52,631 nt of DNA from JAWXVE01 sp044425555. Its GTDB lineage: Bacteria > Bacillota > Clostridia > Lachnospirales > Lachnospiraceae. The stretch is from positions 1 to 52,631 of the forward strand of contig JAWXVF010000003.1 of the NCBI GenBank assembly GCA_044425555.1, in the 5' to 3' direction. Shown here one piece after another: positions 16,609 through 24,992 of the stretch (within the stretch, counting starts at the first letter, position 1; every line of letters starts with the position of its first letter). Position numbers and translations under genes: made by a program. Under the pieces are notes generated by a model, which did not search any database, was not told the origin of the DNA, and saw nothing but the letters and a program-made list of their open reading frames with translations.

Positions 16609-17841
16609 ATGAAAAGACGTGTTGTAATTACTGGAATGGGAGCTGTTACTCCTATTGGAAATGATGTAACTACCTTTTGGGATAATATAAAAAATGGAGT
16701 TTGTGGAATTGATCTAATCACCTCCTATGATGCTACTAATCAGCGTGTGAAATTAGCAGCAGAAATAAAAGGATTAAATTTCCTTGATTATATTCCTAAA
16801 TCTGAACTTCGTAAAATGGATCTTTTTACAAAATATGCAGTTATTGCTTCTAAAGAGGCCTTTATATCTAGTGGTATCATATTAGATGATTCTAATTCTG
16901 AACGCTGTGGTATTATACTTTCTTCTGGAATTGGTGGTATTGGGACCATTTCTCAAGAACAAACTCGTGGATGTGAACGTGGTTACGATAAAGTGTCTCC
17001 CTACTTTATCCCTATGTCAATTGTCAATATTGCAGCTGGGACAGTTGCTATTAATCATGGTATCAAAGGAATGTGTAATTGTGTTGTAACTGCTTGTGCA
17101 GGTGGAACAAATGCCATAGGAGATGCTTTTCGTTATATAAGGGATGGATATAGTGAAATGATGCTCTGTGGTGGTGCTGAAGCCAGTATTACACCACTAG
17201 CTATGGGGGGATTTACTTCTTTACGTGCCTTATCAGAATCTACAGATAAAAAACGTGCTTCTATTCCATTTGATGCTAAGCGCAATGGATTTGTTATGGG
17301 AGAAGGTGCAGGTATGCTATTTTTAGAAGAATATGAACATGCTTTGCAAAGAAATGCAACAATTTATGGAGAAATTATTGGTTATGGTGTGAGTTGTGAT
17401 GCTTACCATATTACAGCTCCAGATCCAACTGGTAGTGGTGCTTGTAAAAGTATGTTAAATGCCTTAAAAGATGCATCTCTCTCCCCTACTTCTATAGATT
17501 ACATTAATGCACATGGAACTTCCACACCATTAAATGATAAAGGAGAAACCATCGCAGTGAAAAATCTATTTGGTGAACACTCCTATCATTTGTACATGAG
17601 TTCTACCAAATCCATGACAGGTCATTTACTTGGTGCAAGTGGTGCTATTGAAGCAATTGCTACTACAATGGCTCTAAAAGATGGCTTCATACCACCTACG
17701 ATTAACTATCAAGTACCTGATGAAGAATGCGATTTATCTATCGTTCCTAATGCAGGTATTGAAAAAGAAATACAATATGCCATGTCCAATTCTCTTGGAT
17801 TCGGAGGACATAATGCAACTTTGCTATTTCAAAAATTTTAA
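16609..17841 (+). CDS. fabF: 3-oxoacyl-ACP synthase II (elongating condensing enzyme)
   Basis: Elongates acyl-ACP with malonyl-ACP. The 410-residue protein has the Cys-His-His triad: Cys163 in TACAGGTNA, His302 in NAHGTSTPLND and His339 in KSMTGHLLGASG. It is the only elongating condensing enzyme in the cluster, so it must serve both saturated and any unsaturated chains. The N-terminus KRRVVITGMGAVTPIG is standard. A GAATGGAG site lies about 13 nt before the ATG. Confidence 0.96.
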   Translation: MKRRVVITGMGAVTPIGNDVTTFWDNIKNGVCGIDLITSYDATNQRVKLAAEIKGLNFLDYIPKSELRKMDLFTKYAVIASKEAFISSGIILDDSNSERCGIILSSGIGGIGTISQEQTRGCERGYDKVSPYFIPMSIVNIAAGTVAINHGIKGMCNCVVTACAGGTNAIGDAFRYIRDGYSEMMLCGGAEASITPLAMGGFTSLRALSESTDKKRASIPFDAKRNGFVMGEGAGMLFLEEYEHALQRNATIYGEIIGYGVSCDAYHITAPDPTGSGACKSMLNALKDASLSPTSIDYINAHGTSTPLNDKGETIAVKNLFGEHSYHLYMSSTKSMTGHLLGASGAIEAIATTMALKDGFIPPTINYQVPDEECDLSIVPNAGIEKEIQYAMSNSLGFGGHNATLLFQKF

Positions 17842-17864
17842 TTAACAAGACTGGAGATTATCAT

Positions 17865-18299
17865 ATGGCAACATTAAATTCTAATGAAATACAAAAAATT
17901 ATACCACACCGTTATCCATTTTTACTAGTAGATCGTATTACAGATTACGAACCAGGAAAATTTGCTATTGGACTCAAAGGTATTACTGCAAACGAGATGT
18001 ACTTTTTAGGGCATTTTCCTGAACATCATGTAATGCCAGGTGTTCTAATTATTGAAGCTTTAGCACAAGTAGGTGCTGTTGCTATTCTTTCTGTTCCTGA
18101 GAATCAAGGAAAAATAGCTCTATTTAGAGGAATAAACCAATGTAAATTTAAAAAACAAGTAGTTCCAGGAGATACACTTACTTTAGAATGTATTTTATTA
18201 AAACAACGAGGTATTGTAGGAGTTGGTAAAGCTACAGCCAGTGTAAATGGAGAAATTGTTGCTAGAACAGAGCTTACCTTTGCGATAGTTCAAGAATAA
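17865..18299 (+). CDS. fabZ: 3-hydroxyacyl-ACP dehydratase
   Basis: Dehydrates 3-hydroxyacyl-ACP to trans-2-enoyl-ACP. The 144-residue hot-dog-fold protein shows IPHRYPFLLVDR near the N-terminus and the catalytic His50 and Glu64 in GHFPEHHVMPGVLIIEALAQ. FabZ-type dehydratases normally do not isomerise to cis-3-enoyl-ACP, so the cluster needs another source of unsaturated chains. Confidence 0.95.
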   Translation: MATLNSNEIQKIIPHRYPFLLVDRITDYEPGKFAIGLKGITANEMYFLGHFPEHHVMPGVLIIEALAQVGAVAILSVPENQGKIALFRGINQCKFKKQVVPGDTLTLECILLKQRGIVGVGKATASVNGEIVARTELTFAIVQE

Positions 18300-18355
18300 A
18301 TTCTCTAAACATTAACTTTTAAACTAAAATTAAATTCTACAGGAATGGAGATTTT

Positions 18356-18799
18356 ATGTTAGACGAACAATTTATTCATTTGTATACAAAATTTAAATTA
18401 GCATTCTATCAAAAAATATTTATAAGATTCGAGACAAGAGAGGCAAGTCTTACCACAGTAGAAATGTTTTGTATGGAGGTTATCTATGCTTTAAAAAGGC
18501 CTTCCATACAAGAATTTGCTAATTTTATTGGACTATCTTCTCCTAATGCTGCATATAAAGTTCAAAATCTAATTAAAAAAGGATACCTACACAAAATTCA
18601 ATCCCAAAAAGATAAAAGAGAATATTATTTAGAAGTCACAGATAAATTTCTAGAATATTATGGTATCACATACAATTACACAAAAGAAGTAGTAAAACGA
18701 ATGCATAATCGCTTTACATCCGAGGAATTAGTTCAACTAGAATACTTTCTAGATGTGATTTCAAATGAATTAATGCACGAAATAGAAATAAAGAAATAA
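18356..18799 (+). CDS. MarR-family regulator, probable fatty-acid operon repressor (FabT-like)
   Basis: A 147-residue winged-helix protein with recognition region IQEFANFIGLSSPNAAYKVQNLIKKG and wing residues QKDKREYYLEVT, typical of MarR. Its place 56 bp after fabZ, reading in the same direction, parallels FabT, the MarR repressor of fab genes in lactic acid bacteria, though there the gene usually sits at the front of the cluster. A palindrome TTTTAAACTAAAA (18317-18329) lies just upstream and resembles the TTTAACTAAA motifs at the operon promoter, so autoregulation is plausible. Ligand and operator are inferred. Confidence 0.8.
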   Translation: MLDEQFIHLYTKFKLAFYQKIFIRFETREASLTTVEMFCMEVIYALKRPSIQEFANFIGLSSPNAAYKVQNLIKKGYLHKIQSQKDKREYYLEVTDKFLEYYGITYNYTKEVVKRMHNRFTSEELVQLEYFLDVISNELMHEIEIKK

Positions 18800-18922
18800 A
18801 ATTCTTAAAATATATTTTACATAACTAATTACTTAAAAATACATTTATTAGTTGATTAATTTGCAATATTAAGGTAAACTAAATCATACTTATCAATTAA
18901 AGTAATTCCAAGGGAGAGAGTT

Positions 18923-19423
18923 ATGTTAGTAAAATTAAAATTAAATTCAAATTATATTGATACTTATCACAAATTATTAACTTTAGATTGGTTTGAAAAT
19001 TGTGGTACAAATAAGAATACTGATTATGATTTTCATGTAGAACTTACTAATGATCTTGATTATGCTATTCGTTCAATTACTTCAATCGGTTGGCAAAACA
19101 TATGTATTAATTATACCTTTGAATTAGATAAAGATGGTAAAAAGAATGAAAGCGTATCTTGGGCAGGTTTATTTGAATCCTTGCAACAAGAATATTTTCC
19201 AACTTTAGAAAAACAGTTGATTAATAAAACAGCAGAGGAACAAATTCCTTCTAGATTCCGTGAAAATATTATGACAAACATCATACATATTTTTAAATTT
19301 GATGATGACCACGGATTAGAAAATTCAGAGTTTTTTCTAAAAGTAATTAAAATCTATTTATCAGGTCATGTACCATGTAAGTGGATTGGTGATAGAGAAA
19401 CAGGTGGATTTTTAGTATATTAA
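18923..19423 (+). CDS. Hypothetical cytoplasmic protein
   Basis: I do not recognise a named family. The 166-residue acidic protein has no signal peptide or membrane segment. It starts at ATG 18923 behind AAGGGAGAG. The C-terminus, GHVPCKWIGDRETGGFLVY, resembles the PCGW-type endings seen in uncharacterised cytoplasmic proteins of other Firmicutes, but I cannot confirm this without a search. It stands alone, about 120 bp after the MarR gene and before a strong terminator, so it probably has its own promoter. No toxin or partner gene is adjacent. Confidence 0.65.
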   Translation: MLVKLKLNSNYIDTYHKLLTLDWFENCGTNKNTDYDFHVELTNDLDYAIRSITSIGWQNICINYTFELDKDGKKNESVSWAGLFESLQQEYFPTLEKQLINKTAEEQIPSRFRENIMTNIIHIFKFDDDHGLENSEFFLKVIKIYLSGHVPCKWIGDRETGGFLVY

Positions 19424-19440
19424 CGATAAGACTATAATTT

Positions 19441-19481
19441 AAAAGAAGTGAGTATTTCAATAATGAAAATTCACTTCTTTT
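19441..19481. terminator. Bidirectional terminator between hypothetical gene and tRNA-Arg
   Basis: Perfect 11-bp arms at 19441-19451 and 19471-19481 (AAAAGAAGTGA and its complement), with a T-run on the plus side and four Ts on the minus side. It can end both the plus-strand hypothetical gene and the leftward serS-to-tRNA transcript. Confidence 0.85.
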
Positions 19482-19498
19482 TTACATATTTTATAAAA

Positions 19499-19570
19499 TG
19501 TCCCCGACAGGAATCGAACCTGCACTTAGCCCTTAGGAGGGGCTCGTAATATCCATTTTACTACGAAGAC
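19499..19570 (-). tRNA. tRNA-Arg (anticodon CCU)
   Basis: Read on the minus strand, the 72-nt RNA folds into a full cloverleaf. The acceptor stem GTCTTCG/CGGGGAC includes two G-U pairs. The D stem is GTAA/TTAC. The anticodon stem AGCCC/GGGCT closes the loop CTCCTAA with anticodon CCT, which reads AGG. A four-base variable loop and a T arm GCAGG-TTCGATT-CCTGT follow. The discriminator base is A and CCA is not encoded. The gene follows the DUF3881-like gene at 27 bp and is likely cotranscribed with it. Confidence 0.93.
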
Positions 19571-19578
19571 TCATTTAT

Positions 19579-19602
19579 AGTAGTAATTTTAAAATTACTA
19601 CT
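19579..19602 (-). repeat. 24-bp perfect palindrome at the end of the DUF3881-like gene
   Basis: The arms AGTAGTAATTTT and AAAATTACTACT are immediately adjacent and include the TAG stop of the upstream gene. There is no T-run after it. It may act as a processing or stability hairpin between the mRNA and the tRNA. Confidence 0.6.
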
Positions 19603-20494
19603 GTTCTAATTTAGTATCAGAATATTCTATTTCACCTTGCAACCAAATTATTCCTCTAAATCTTCTTCCTTTTTCAGGTTCTCCTACTAAATCAATTACA
19701 TTAATACACATATCTAATAAAATATCGTTACAATTAAGAGTAATAATATATACCTCTTCTTTAGAAAGTATATTAATTTCCTTTCTAAAATCCATGATTT
19801 CTCCTAATATAGAATATTGATCACATTCTACACCATATGGCATGAAATATGTATCCACTAAAGTAAATACATCATCTTTTCTCATCTTTCTAGAAATAGT
19901 TGAATATGTTTCAATATCTTCTAAAGTCAAAATTTCTATAGCTTCTTCATTACCTTCCCTAGCTTCTTGTATTAATTTTATTCGATTTTCTAAAGCCTTA
20001 TTAACAATATGTTTTCCAATTTTGTTTTTCTCAAGTGGCATCATAATAATACCTTCTACAGACAATGCTGATAATACTAATCTAGTATCTTTAGCAGGTA
20101 ATCTATTACCATATTTTCTTCGCAAATAGGGAATCGTATTCTGTAGATAAAATATCATAGTTACACCTACTTTAATATCATCGCAAACACCTGCAAAAGT
20201 TTCCTTCTCCATATGACGTTCTATTGTAATATCCTCTTTTGAACTAATGTAATTGCCTCTTAAGTATGGTAAATAATGACTATATACAAACATATTTTCT
20301 GAATCAAATTCCCCTCGTATAATAATCCCAATACTAGGAGCTACTTCTCTTTTATATTCAATATCTGTACTATGTTGATTTTTTTTAGCATATTCTCGTC
20401 CTGAGGCAACAATAATTGATTTCTTAATTAATTCTTGTAATTCCTTTTTTGTTTCTAATTGACTAAAACCAATTGCCCTTAAATATTTATGCAA
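19598..20494 (-). CDS. DUF3881-like protein
   Basis: A 298-residue soluble protein that I match from memory to DUF3881, a clostridial family of unknown function with the conserved start MHKYLRAIGFSQL; this should be confirmed by search. The start is TTG (20492-20494), supported by GAGGTG a few bases upstream. The sequence is rich in Glu, Lys and Ile, with no transmembrane segment and no known catalytic motif. It lies 25 bp after serS and before tRNA-Arg, a position suggesting a link to translation, but that is only context. Confidence 0.65.
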   Translation of the reverse strand: MHKYLRAIGFSQLETKKELQELIKKSIIVASGREYAKKNQHSTDIEYKREVAPSIGIIIRGEFDSENMFVYSHYLPYLRGNYISSKEDITIERHMEKETFAGVCDDIKVGVTMIFYLQNTIPYLRRKYGNRLPAKDTRLVLSALSVEGIIMMPLEKNKIGKHIVNKALENRIKLIQEAREGNEEAIEILTLEDIETYSTISRKMRKDDVFTLVDTYFMPYGVECDQYSILGEIMDFRKEINILSKEEVYIITLNCNDILLDMCINVIDLVGEPEKGRRFRGIIWLQGEIEYSDTKLEQ

Positions 20495-20519
20495 TATTTC
20501 ACCTCAATTTCTATAACTA

Positions 20520-21812
20520 CTATTTATCTATAACAATAATCTTATCTTTCCCACCCATATATGGTCTAAGAGCTTCTGGTATTTTTACACTACCATCTTC
20601 TTGTAAATTATTCTCTAAAAATGCTATTAACATTCTTGGTGGTGCTACCACTGTGTTATTTAATGTATGTGCTAAATATTTTTCTTTCTTATCGTTACTA
20701 ATTCGAATTTTTAATCTTCTAGCTTGAGCATCTCCTAAATTAGAACAACTTCCTACTTCAAAGTATTTTTCTTGTCTAGGTGACCATGCCTCAACATCAT
20801 ATGATTTTACCTTTAAATCTGCAAGATCACCTGAACAGCATTCTAAAGTACGAACTGGAATATCTAAAGTTCTAAATAAATCAACTGTATTTTGCCATAA
20901 TTTATCAAACCACATTGGACTATCTTCTGGTTCACAAACTACTATCATTTCTTGCTTTTCAAATTGGTGAATACGATATACTCCACGTTCTTCCAATCCA
21001 TGAGCTCCTTTTTCTTTTCGAAAGCAAGGAGAATAACTTGTTAATGTCTGTGGTAAAATATCACCAGGTACAATCGTATCAATGAATTTACCAATCATAG
21101 AGTGTTCACTAGTTCCAATAAGATAAAGGTCTTCACCTTCAATTTTATACATCATAGCTTCCATTTCTGCAAAACTCATAACACCAGTAACTACGTTACT
21201 ACGAATCATATAAGGTGGTATACAATAAGTAAATCCTCTATCAATCATAAAATCTCTTGCATATGAAATTACTGCTGAATGTAAACGTGCAATATCTCCC
21301 ATTAAATAATAGAAACCATTTCCTGCTACTTTTCTAGCACTATCTAAATCTAAACCATTAAAAGAATCCATAATCTCTGCATGATATGGAATTTCGAAGT
21401 TTGGTACAAAAGGATCACCATATACTTGAACTTCTACATTATCTTCATCATTTTTACCAATAGGAACAGATGGGTCAATAATGTTTGGAATTACCATCAT
21501 AATATTATTAATTTTATCATCTAATCCTTTTACTTTAATTGATAAAGCTTCTAAACGTTCTGCTTCTTTCGTTACCTTTTCTTTTATTACTTCTGCTTCT
21601 TCTTTCTTACCTTGAGCCATTAATCCACCAATTTCTTTTGATAGCTTATTTCGATCAGCTCGTAAAGTTTCCTCTTCTTTTAATAATTCCCTCTTCTTTT
21701 TATCTAATTCAATCACTTCATCAACTATAGGTAATTTATGGTCTTGAAACTTACTCTCTATATTTTTCTTAACAACTTCAGGGTTTTCTCTTAAAAATTT
21801 AATATCTATCAT
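20520..21812 (-). CDS. serS: Seryl-tRNA synthetase
   Basis: Charges tRNA-Ser. The 430-residue class II synthetase has the long N-terminal antiparallel coiled coil (about 27-105) that grips the tRNA variable arm, then motif 2 (FRKEKGAHGLEERGVYR) and motif 3 (NNTVVAPPRMLIAFLEN). I start at the ATG 21812, MIDIKFLRENPE, the usual SerRS N-terminus, with TTGGAG upstream; the longer TTG start at 21824 would begin inside the ribosome site. The gap to the upstream gene is only about 24 nt, leaving no room for a T-box leader. Confidence 0.97.
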   Translation of the reverse strand: MIDIKFLRENPEVVKKNIESKFQDHKLPIVDEVIELDKKKRELLKEEETLRADRNKLSKEIGGLMAQGKKEEAEVIKEKVTKEAERLEALSIKVKGLDDKINNIMMVIPNIIDPSVPIGKNDEDNVEVQVYGDPFVPNFEIPYHAEIMDSFNGLDLDSARKVAGNGFYYLMGDIARLHSAVISYARDFMIDRGFTYCIPPYMIRSNVVTGVMSFAEMEAMMYKIEGEDLYLIGTSEHSMIGKFIDTIVPGDILPQTLTSYSPCFRKEKGAHGLEERGVYRIHQFEKQEMIVVCEPEDSPMWFDKLWQNTVDLFRTLDIPVRTLECCSGDLADLKVKSYDVEAWSPRQEKYFEVGSCSNLGDAQARRLKIRISNDKKEKYLAHTLNNTVVAPPRMLIAFLENNLQEDGSVKIPEALRPYMGGKDKIIVIDK

Positions 21813-21836
21813 TTTTTTCTCCAATACTTTTTAACT

Positions 21837-22346
21837 TTATTTACAAATTGCTTCATTTAATGCAACTTCTTCTTCAGTACCTAACGGAATTTCACATTTT
21901 CCATCTTTAATTTCTTTTGTATAAGAGTAGCAACCTTCTGTACTATGAACAGAATTAATAAGAAATCCATTATTATTTTTATTTAACAAGGCAATCGCAA
22001 AGCTTAATCTACCACCCATTTCCTGAAAAGCATCATATTTATTAATAGCAAGTTTTTGAAAACATATTTCTTGCTCACTAGTTAACTTTCTAATTCCTTT
22101 TCGATTCACTTCTGATAATTCTTCATTTCTTTTATTATCTTGAATAATTTCTTTAATTTGACTTTCTAAACTCTTAGCATCTTTTCCTTGCATAAATTCT
22201 TCATATTTTTTAGTTAATTTAGAAAGTTTGGAAAGTATAATAATTAATATAATTAATAAAATTAATACAATAATAACTAATCCTATTAATATATAACCTA
22301 TATCTAATCCACCGATACCTAGTCGGTTAAGTATTTGACTATTCAT
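21837..22346 (-). CDS. DUF4446 membrane-anchored protein
   Basis: A 169-residue protein with one N-terminal transmembrane segment (about 13-38) followed by a coiled-coil stretch (about 40-90) and a small globular domain with the motif RLSFAIALLNKNNNGFLINS typical of DUF4446. I place the start at 22346 (MNSQILN), after GGAGA, and not at the in-frame ATG at 22364. In Firmicutes this family is commonly encoded just after parB, as here. Function unknown; a link to chromosome segregation is inferred only from location. Confidence 0.85.
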   Translation of the reverse strand: MNSQILNRLGIGGLDIGYILIGLVIIVLILLIILIIILSKLSKLTKKYEEFMQGKDAKSLESQIKEIIQDNKRNEELSEVNRKGIRKLTSEQEICFQKLAINKYDAFQEMGGRLSFAIALLNKNNNGFLINSVHSTEGCYSYTKEIKDGKCEIPLGTEEEVALNEAICK

Positions 22347-22367
22347 TTTATCTCCGTTATTCACTTT

Positions 22368-23237
22368 TTATTTTAATACTTCATATATTCTTTCAAGTTC
22401 ATCATTAGAAAAAAATTCAATTTCTATTTTACCAGTTCCATTATCTTTTCCAATAATTTGAACTTTCGTTGATAACTTATCTTTTAATTTTTCTGCAAAA
22501 TTCTGATAAATATATTGAATTACTTCTTCATTCTTATTTTTAACCGGTTTATCTATTTTATTTCTATCTTTAATTAATTTTTCAACATCTCTTACACTTA
22601 GTTTTTCATCAAATATTTTCTGTGCAATCATATATTGTTCTTCTGGATCTTCTACAGATAAAATTGCTCTGGCATGACCGGTACTAATCATATCACTTAT
22701 AATCATATCTTGTACTTTATCACTTAATTTCAATAACCTCATAGAATTAGTAACTGCTGTTCTACTCTTAGATACACGTTCTGCTACTTCGTCTTGTTTT
22801 AAATTATATTCCGTTATTAATTTTTTATAAGCAAACGCTTCTTCAATTGGATTTAAATTTTCTCTTTGGATATTTTCAATTAAAGCAATTTCTACAATTT
22901 CTTGTTCTGTATATTTCTTGATAATGACGGGTACTTCTTTTAAATTTGCTAACTTAGCTGCACGCCACCTACGTTCACCGGCAATAATTTCATAATAATC
23001 ATCTTTTTTATGTATAATGATAGGTTGTAGAATACCAAATTGTTTTATTGAATCTGATAATTCCAACAAAGAATCTTCATCAAAATTTTTACGAGGCTGA
23101 TTACGATTCGGTTCTATTAATGTAATTTTCATAACACTATCTACTTGTTCCACAGAGTTATTACTACTCATACTACTTGTTGCACTCGGAATTAAACTAT
23201 CCAACCCTTTTCCTAATCCACGCCCTTTTACTGCCAT
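22368..23237 (-). CDS. parB: Chromosome partitioning protein ParB (Spo0J)
   Basis: CTP-dependent clamp that loads at parS and spreads on DNA near the origin. The 289-residue protein has the N-terminal ParA-interacting segment (KGRGLGKGLDSLIP), the CTP-binding ParB/Srx fold with GERRWRAAK, a helix-turn-helix around KQDEVAERVSKSRTAVTNSMR, and a C-terminal dimerisation tail. Two perfect parS sites lie about 0.9 kb upstream. It follows parA after 27 bp. Confidence 0.96.
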   Translation of the reverse strand: MAVKGRGLGKGLDSLIPSATSSMSSNNSVEQVDSVMKITLIEPNRNQPRKNFDEDSLLELSDSIKQFGILQPIIIHKKDDYYEIIAGERRWRAAKLANLKEVPVIIKKYTEQEIVEIALIENIQRENLNPIEEAFAYKKLITEYNLKQDEVAERVSKSRTAVTNSMRLLKLSDKVQDMIISDMISTGHARAILSVEDPEEQYMIAQKIFDEKLSVRDVEKLIKDRNKIDKPVKNKNEEVIQYIYQNFAEKLKDKLSTKVQIIGKDNGTGKIEIEFFSNDELERIYEVLK

Positions 23238-23264
23238 ATAATATACAAGCTCCTTTCTATATTA

Positions 23265-24029
23265 TTAGGAATTATTTTTTATTACTTCCTCTGCTAGTTT
23301 CATATACATTTCAGAACCTATAGACTTTGGTTCATACATATTAATTGGAATACCATAACTAGGAGCCTCTGCTAATCTAATATTCCGAGGTATAATTGTA
23401 TCATATACATTTTGTTTGAAATGATTTTTCACATTATCCACAACTTGATTTGATAGATTTGTTCTTGAATCAAACATAGTGAATACTACACCTTCCATAT
23501 CTAATTTCGGATTTAATCTTTCTTTCGTCAAATTTATTGTATGTATAATTTGACTTAATCCTTCTAAAGCATAGTATTCACATTGAATTGGTACAATTAC
23601 TGAATCAGCTGTGGTCATTGCATTAATTGTTAAAGTATTAATAGAAGGAGGACAATCTATAATTACAAAATCGTAAGCATCAATAATATAATCCACTTCA
23701 TTCTTCAATATATATTCTTTTTTATCAACACCAATCAATTCAATTTCTGCTGCTGCCAGATTAATATTAGCTGGAATAATTGATACATTTTTTATTACAT
23801 GTTCTATAATACATTCCTTTATAGAACATTCACTTAATATTAATTCATAGATTGTATGTTCTAATTTATTTTTATCAATACCATAACCACTTGTTGTATT
23901 TCCTTGTGGATCAGCATCTATTAATAATATTTTTTTTCCTTTTTCAGCAAGAGAAGATGCTAAATTGATAGAGGTAGTCGTTTTTCCTACACCACCTTTT
24001 TGATTTGCTATTGCAATTATTTTACCCAT
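23265..24029 (-). CDS. parA: Chromosome partitioning ATPase ParA (Soj)
   Basis: Walker-type ATPase that moves origin regions and, in Bacillus, tunes DnaA. The 254-residue protein has the deviant Walker A KGGVGKTTTSINLA near the N-terminus, the A' motif LLIDADPQGNTT and Walker B FVIIDCPPS. The N-terminus is short, without the DNA-binding extension of plasmid ParAs, as in chromosomal Soj. It lies directly after the parS-containing spacer and before parB. Confidence 0.97.
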   Translation of the reverse strand: MGKIIAIANQKGGVGKTTTSINLASSLAEKGKKILLIDADPQGNTTSGYGIDKNKLEHTIYELILSECSIKECIIEHVIKNVSIIPANINLAAAEIELIGVDKKEYILKNEVDYIIDAYDFVIIDCPPSINTLTINAMTTADSVIVPIQCEYYALEGLSQIIHTINLTKERLNPKLDMEGVVFTMFDSRTNLSNQVVDNVKNHFKQNVYDTIIPRNIRLAEAPSYGIPINMYEPKSIGSEMYMKLAEEVIKNNS

Positions 24030-24146
24030 TCAAATAATCCCTTCTTATCTGTAAGTTTTAAATTAGCATACTTTTTTTACAATACTAACTATTCTATTAT
24101 AACATTTTTTTATATAAATTACTATTATTTTTTATATATATTTTAA

Positions 24147-24162
24147 TGTTTCACGTGAAACA
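24147..24162. other. parS site 1
   Basis: An exact match to the 16-bp consensus TGTTTCACGTGAAACA bound by ParB. It is extended to a 20-bp palindrome (24145-24164) and lies in the rsmG-parA spacer. Confidence 0.97.
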
Positions 24163-24188
24163 TTGTTTTAAAAAAAATATATTCACTT

Positions 24189-24222
24189 CTATATAAATGT
24201 TTCACGTGAAACATTTATATAG
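24189..24222. other. parS site 2 within a 34-bp perfect palindrome
   Basis: The exact 16-bp parS (24198-24213) is centred in a perfect 34-bp palindrome (24189-24222) whose right arm holds the last codons and stop of rsmG. On the minus strand a run of eight Ts follows about 10 nt beyond the palindrome, so the same DNA may also fold as the rsmG terminator in RNA. Confidence 0.95.
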
Positions 24223-24937
24223 GATTTTTTAATGGAATACCTGCCTTTCTCGGGTATTTTTTATCTGTTATAGATATTTTTTTAATAGAATACAAACATC
24301 TAAATACGTCAGAATTAGGTAGTGTATAATTCGCTTGTCGAAAGAATTTACCACCCAATATATCGAAGGATTTTTTTGCTTCTTCTGCTTCTACTTGAAT
24401 TTTTTCAGATTTATACGAAATAAATAATCCATCTATTTTTACAAATGGTAAGCAGTATTCAGATAAAACAGATAGATTAGCAACTGCTCTAGATATAGCT
24501 AAATCATATTTTTCTCTATGTTTATTATCTTTAGCGTAATCTTCTGCTCTTCCATGAATTGTATTTATATTTTTCAATTTAATATTATCTATTACAAAGT
24601 CTAAAAAATTAATACGTTTCATTAAGGAATCAAGTAATGTTATATTTAGATGAGGAAATACTATACTAATAGGTATGCCTGGGAATCCTGCACCAGTTCC
24701 TATGTCTATAATATTTAAATCATTATTTAAATTGATTACTTTAACCAAAGATATACTATCTATAAAATGTTTTATTACCACATCTTCATAAATAGTAATG
24801 GTAGTAAGGTTCATATTTGAATTCCACTCAATTAGTAATTCATAATACGTAAGAAATTGTTGAACTTGTGTATCATTTAATTCTATATCTAATTCTTTCA
24901 TACTATCCTTTAAATATTTTTTATTATATTCTTTCAA
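24215..24937 (-). CDS. rsmG: 16S rRNA (guanine527-N7)-methyltransferase
   Basis: Methylates G527 of 16S rRNA in the 530 loop using S-adenosylmethionine. The 240-residue protein has the SAM-binding motif IIDIGTGAGFPGIPIS and the downstream AISRAVANLSVLSEY segment typical of RsmG (GidB). It follows mnmG in the conserved mnmE-mnmG-rsmG order. The last codons overlap the parS palindrome. Loss of RsmG is known to give low-level streptomycin resistance in other bacteria. Confidence 0.96.
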   Translation of the reverse strand: MKEYNKKYLKDSMKELDIELNDTQVQQFLTYYELLIEWNSNMNLTTITIYEDVVIKHFIDSISLVKVINLNNDLNIIDIGTGAGFPGIPISIVFPHLNITLLDSLMKRINFLDFVIDNIKLKNINTIHGRAEDYAKDNKHREKYDLAISRAVANLSVLSEYCLPFVKIDGLFISYKSEKIQVEAEEAKKSFDILGGKFFRQANYTLPNSDVFRCLYSIKKISITDKKYPRKAGIPLKNPI

Positions 24938-24992
24938 AATAACTCCTCTATGTAAATATATATCATGGTTTTTAATTAGTATACATATTAAA

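Noticed and set aside
21813..21836. Possible T-box leader for serS
   Set aside because: The gap to the upstream DUF4446 gene is only 24 nt, too short for a T-box.
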